Below are positions 61,314 through 64,000 of a DNA stretch of 64,000 nt, one piece after another (within the stretch, counting starts at the first letter, position 1; every line of letters begins with the position of its first letter). The notes beneath the pieces were generated by a model. That model was not told the DNA's origin, did no database searches, and saw only the letters and a program-made list of their open reading frames with translations. Both the position numbers and the translations under genes were made by a program. Origin of the DNA: Polyangiaceae bacterium (lineage in GTDB: Bacteria > Myxococcota_A > Polyangia > Polyangiales > Polyangiaceae). The stretch is taken from positions 281,064 to 345,063 of the forward strand of contig JADJYE010000032.1 in NCBI GenBank assembly GCA_016719945.1, written 5' to 3'.

Positions 61314-62144
61314 TCAGCGGGACCAGGCGCGGGCGCGGGGGTGTGCGCGGGTCTTCATGGCGGGTGACGCAGGCGGCGGGCTCGCAGCGTCGAGCGTCGG
61401 CTTGAGCCTGGGTCGATAGGACTTCCGCCCTCCATGACGAAGTCGTAGGCGGCGTTCCGGAAGCGGTCGACGGCGCTCTGGGCGAGCAGGACGTCGTCGA
61501 ACATGGCGAGCCACTCGGCGGTGTCGCGATTGCTGGTGACGATCATCGAGGCGCGACCGGTGCGCTCGAGGAAGAGCTGGTAGACGTCTTTGCTCTCCTC
61601 CTTGGTCATCGGCTCGAGCGCGAAGTCGTCGATGATGAGCAGGTCGACGGACGTCAGAGCGATCATCTCAGCGTCGCGGGAGTTGTCGAAGCGGCTCTGT
61701 CGCAACCTTCGAAGAGTCGCGTCGGCTCGTGCGAAGCGGACGTTGTAGCCGTGGCGACAGGCGACGTGACCGAGGGCGCTCGCGACGAAGGTCTTGCCGA
61801 CGCCGACGGGCCCGAGGATGCACACGTGGCGGTGCGCTTCGAGGAAGCGCAGCTCACGAGCTCCGACAGCATGCGTTTGTCGAAGCTGACCTTGGACGTC
61901 TTGTCCCACTGCTCGAGCCGCATCGTGGGGTCGAGGCCGGCCTCGTGCGCGCGGTTGTCCGCGGCGGTGTTGTCGCGCCGTGTGATCTCGTCGGTGAGCA
62001 ACATCAACAGCAGCTCGTCGAACGCGACGTCCTGCTTGTCAGCGAGGACGAGGCGCTCAGGAGGCTCTCTGCGATGCGGCCGAGACGCAGGCGCTTGAGC
62101 GCGGAGACGAGCTCGGGGTTGAGCACGGGGGTCTTGGTCGCCAT
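61314..62144 (-). pseudogene. istB: IS21 helper ATPase IstB, frameshifted
   Basis: ATG 62144 starts MATKTPVLNPELVSALKRL, as in IstB. The continuation lies in at least three frames. One reads FDELLLMLLTDEITRRDN. A second (from about 61860) has Walker A GPVGVGKTFVAS, Walker B LLIIDDFALEPM and SNRDTAEW. The last few residues (YRPRLKPTLDA) are in a third frame that ends at 61314. An intact IstB is about 250 residues; this one cannot be made without correction. Confidence 0.85.
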
Positions 62145-63731
62145 CAGACGCCCTCCTTCTGGCTGGAGGTCCCACGTCGTCCCGAAGTGCTGCGTGGGGC
62201 GAGCGAAGCGCGGGAGCGGGAGCTGCACGACCTTGCCCATCGCGGCACAGGGCATGACGGGCTTCGCGGCGGCCTTCAGTTTTCGAGCGATGCGCGGGAC
62301 GCTAACGAGGTCGAATGCGAGCGCGCTCTGGCAGATCGCCTCGACGCGGCCGGGCGTGTACTTGTCGCAGAGGCCGAGCAGGGCGTAGGCCTGGCGCATC
62401 CTCGTCCACGGCAGCGGTCCACCGAGGAGCCGCTCCGCGTAGAGACCGACGTGATGGCCCTTGTCCCGCGCCTTGCGAAGGATCGCGTCGACGTCCCGGA
62501 GCGCGTAGGCTGCCTTCTCGGCCGGGTAGTCGTGGACGTCGGTGGAGCGGCCGCCCGGCGGTTTGCGCGGGTACACCTTGGATAGAGCTCGGTGCCGAGT
62601 AGATCTTCACGGTGCTCCGGTCGGCGCGAACGCGGACGTGCCGTCGCAGGTAGCGCCGGGACCGAGTAGAGCGCGTGCGCGACCTGGATGTGGTGGTCCA
62701 GGTGGACCTTCGCCTTGTCGATCCAGTCGGGGACGTCGAAGGGCGCGTCCGGCGCTGGCTTCATCGTCGGCTTCTCGACTGCCTCGAAGAGCTCGGCTGG
62801 AACCTGCCTCGTGGTGCCGTGCACGCGCGCGGCCGGCGACCTCGCGCGACCAGCGCTCGGCGCTCGCGCGGGCATCGTCGAGCGACGTGAACGTCTCGCC
62901 GTCGAACCAGCTCTCGCGGACGTAGGGTACTTGATTCTCGACGCGCGGCTTGTCCATGGGCGAGCGAACGCGGGCCGGATCTACGAACAGGCCACGAGCC
63001 TGCACGTAGTCGAGGAAGGCGTCGACGAGCCTGGCGTCGAGCGCGTCAGGGCGCCTGATCATCGCCTTGGTGTTGTCCGGGATGATGCTCGCCGGCATGG
63101 CGCCGAAGAACTGCCAGGCGCGGTCGAGACCCTCGCACACGGCCTCGGTGGTCTGACGGAACGTCAGCCAGACGAACTGCAGCCGGCTGAACGAGAGCGT
63201 CACGACGAGCACCCAGAGGCGGCGCTTCCTGCCGGTCTCCGGATCGAGCATGAGCCCCATCTCGCCGAAGTCGACCTGCGCTTCCTGTCCCGGCGGCGGG
63301 TCCTCGACGCGCACGGTGGGCGCCTTCTTTCGCCACGCGAGCTCGGTCATCGCGAAGCGACGGAGGGTGTCGTAGCTCGCTTGCAGGTCGTGATCATGAA
63401 CGAGCAGCGTGTGCACCTTGGTCAGGCGGAGCGGCCGCTTCTCGGCGTCCCCGAAGCCACTGCTCGATGCGGTCGCGGTGGCGCGCCACCTCGCTCCACT
63501 CATCACTGGCTGTCGGCGCTGGGCGCGCCTGGACGACCTGCGCGACGGCGTGGACATCGTCCTCGGTGATGTCGCGCCCCTTGGCGAAGCCGAGGCGTGT
63601 CGCCGCGGTCGTGTAGCGAGCGACCGTCTTGGTCGACGCCGGCCTCGCCCGATCCTTCTGTCGCTGTGCCCCGCCGACCAGCGGCGGAGAACCTCCTTCA
63701 CGTCCATCATGGAGAGCTCCCTGTAGGCCAT
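62145..63731 (-). pseudogene. istA: IS21 transposase IstA, frameshifted
   Basis: ATG 63731 follows GGGAGGAG and starts MAYRELSMMDVKEVLRRW. The protein then shifts frame repeatedly. The N-terminal HTH part is in a second frame (VARYTTAATRLGFAKGRD). The catalytic core is back in the first, with DDE residues in QVDFGEMG, IIPDNTKAM and RVENQVPYV. The C-terminal parts (KVHLDHHIQVAHALYSVP; GHHVGLYAERLLGG) are in others. At least four shifts in 1.6 kb is far denser than elsewhere in the window and suggests true decay. Confidence 0.85.
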
Positions 63732-63801
63732 CGACTCCTCCCGGCGGCGACCGGCGCCGACGTCGGGAAGAACCTTCGCTCACTTCAGGTCGCTCCGCTG
63801 G

Positions 63802-63955
63802 GGTGGCCCCATGACCCTGCAAATCTCGGTCAGGGGTGGCCCCATCTGCCGCAAATCTCTCAGACCCTCCCGCCGGTGGCCCCATCATCCTGCGAATCGG
63901 GGTGGCCCCATGACCCTGCGAAAAACTTCGCCGGGTGGCCCCATGACCCTGCGAA
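63802..63955 (+). repeat. Right-end terminal repeat copies of IS21 element
   Basis: Five copies of GGTGGCCCCATGACCCTGC-like sequence start at 63802, 63835, 63875, 63901 and 63934. The fourth and fifth are identical over 22 bases; the others differ by one to five. Spacing is irregular (26-40 bp). The outermost copy joins the tip at 63958-63961. Confidence 0.85.
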
Positions 63956-64000
63956 CCGGCATTGGTGCGCGCGCTCTATCGCGAGCACGGTCTGTTGCAG

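Larger units (their letters stand above)
61153..63961 (-). mobile_element. IS21-family insertion sequence, decayed
   Basis: The left end TGCCAGTTCGCAGGCTCATG (from 61153) and the right end, read inward from 63961 as TGCCGGTTCGCAGGGTCATG, form imperfect terminal inverted repeats with TG/CA tips. The element is about 2.8 kb. Each end carries additional internal copies of the terminal repeat, as IS21 relatives do. It holds leftward istA then istB, both frameshifted. No target-site duplication is visible outside the tips (CGGGC versus TTGGT). Confidence 0.85.

Noticed and set aside
63802..63955. CRISPR-like array
   Set aside because: The repeats are imperfect, the intervals of 26-40 bp leave almost no spacers, and they are inverted copies of repeats at the other end of an IS21 element.
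61153..63961. Target-site duplication around the IS21 element
   Set aside because: The five to eight bases outside the two tips do not match (CGGGC versus TTGGT), so no duplication is claimed.

Overview
The window is GC-rich, densely coded DNA typical of a large myxobacterial (Myxococcota, probably Polyangia-type) chromosome. This rests on gene content: many short lipoproteins with Gly/Ala/Pro linkers, a bactofilin, a Ser/Thr-kinase fragment with TPRs, a secreted somatomedin-B-like protein, a VWA lipoprotein, a DUF2169 protein, a bacterial acyl-CoA-binding protein and paired ArsA-type ATPases. No rRNA and no strict species marker is present, so the assignment is inference.

Layout. 1-7.9 kb: an unrecognised partial gene, a quinone oxidoreductase, a DUF1295 membrane protein, two exported proteins and a molybdopterin oxidoreductase. 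7.9-13.8 kb: a leftward cluster of zinc-ribbon protein, pentapeptide-repeat/bactofilin-like protein, bactofilin, rpoN and one unknown. 13.9-14.5 kb: a haem-motif lipoprotein, then tRNA-Leu(UAG).

14.57-26.44 kb is an integrated element of 11,824 bp. It is bounded by 52-bp direct repeats that copy the 3' part of tRNA-Leu. All recognised genes are rightward, often with ATGA/GTGA overlaps: small unknowns, HTH-like proteins, a PD-(D/E)XK nuclease, a DnaB_N-RecA-like replication ATPase carrying an iteron cluster, a terminase pair, a few virion-like small proteins, an RHH regulator and a tyrosine integrase. No portal, capsid, tail or lysis gene is recognisable, so it looks like a phage satellite or a strongly reduced prophage. 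Its attachment site lies inside the integrase reading frame: the original 3' end of the integrase gene is stranded at the other end of the element.

26.4-38.3 kb: a lipoprotein plus five-haem cytochrome pair, a VWA lipoprotein, a two-lobed aspartyl protease next to an SMB-domain protein, PhzF-like and DDAH-like enzymes with palindromic repeats between them, an acyltransferase and a D15-type outer-membrane protein. 38.3-50.2 kb: an N-truncated kinase, an isoprenoid-synthase-like/ArsA/ArsA operon, a transglutaminase-like lipoprotein behind a good sigma-54 promoter match, a Ca/Na antiporter, a diguanylate cyclase, ttcA and a DUF2169 protein. 50.9-57.3 kb: a six-gene leftward Ton operon (tonB, exbB, two exbD, receptor, beta-helix lipoprotein). 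58-59.5 kb: ACBP and a CaiB-type CoA-transferase. 59.6 kb to the end: tRNA-Pro(CGG), a 5'-truncated tyrosine recombinase, debris of one repeat-ended element, and a decayed IS21-family element whose two ends both carry several terminal-repeat copies.

A general caution: at least eight otherwise good genes outside the insertion sequence are broken by a single-base indel, several in G/C runs. Uncorrected assembly error is a real possibility, so these are reported as frameshifted genes rather than proven pseudogenes.
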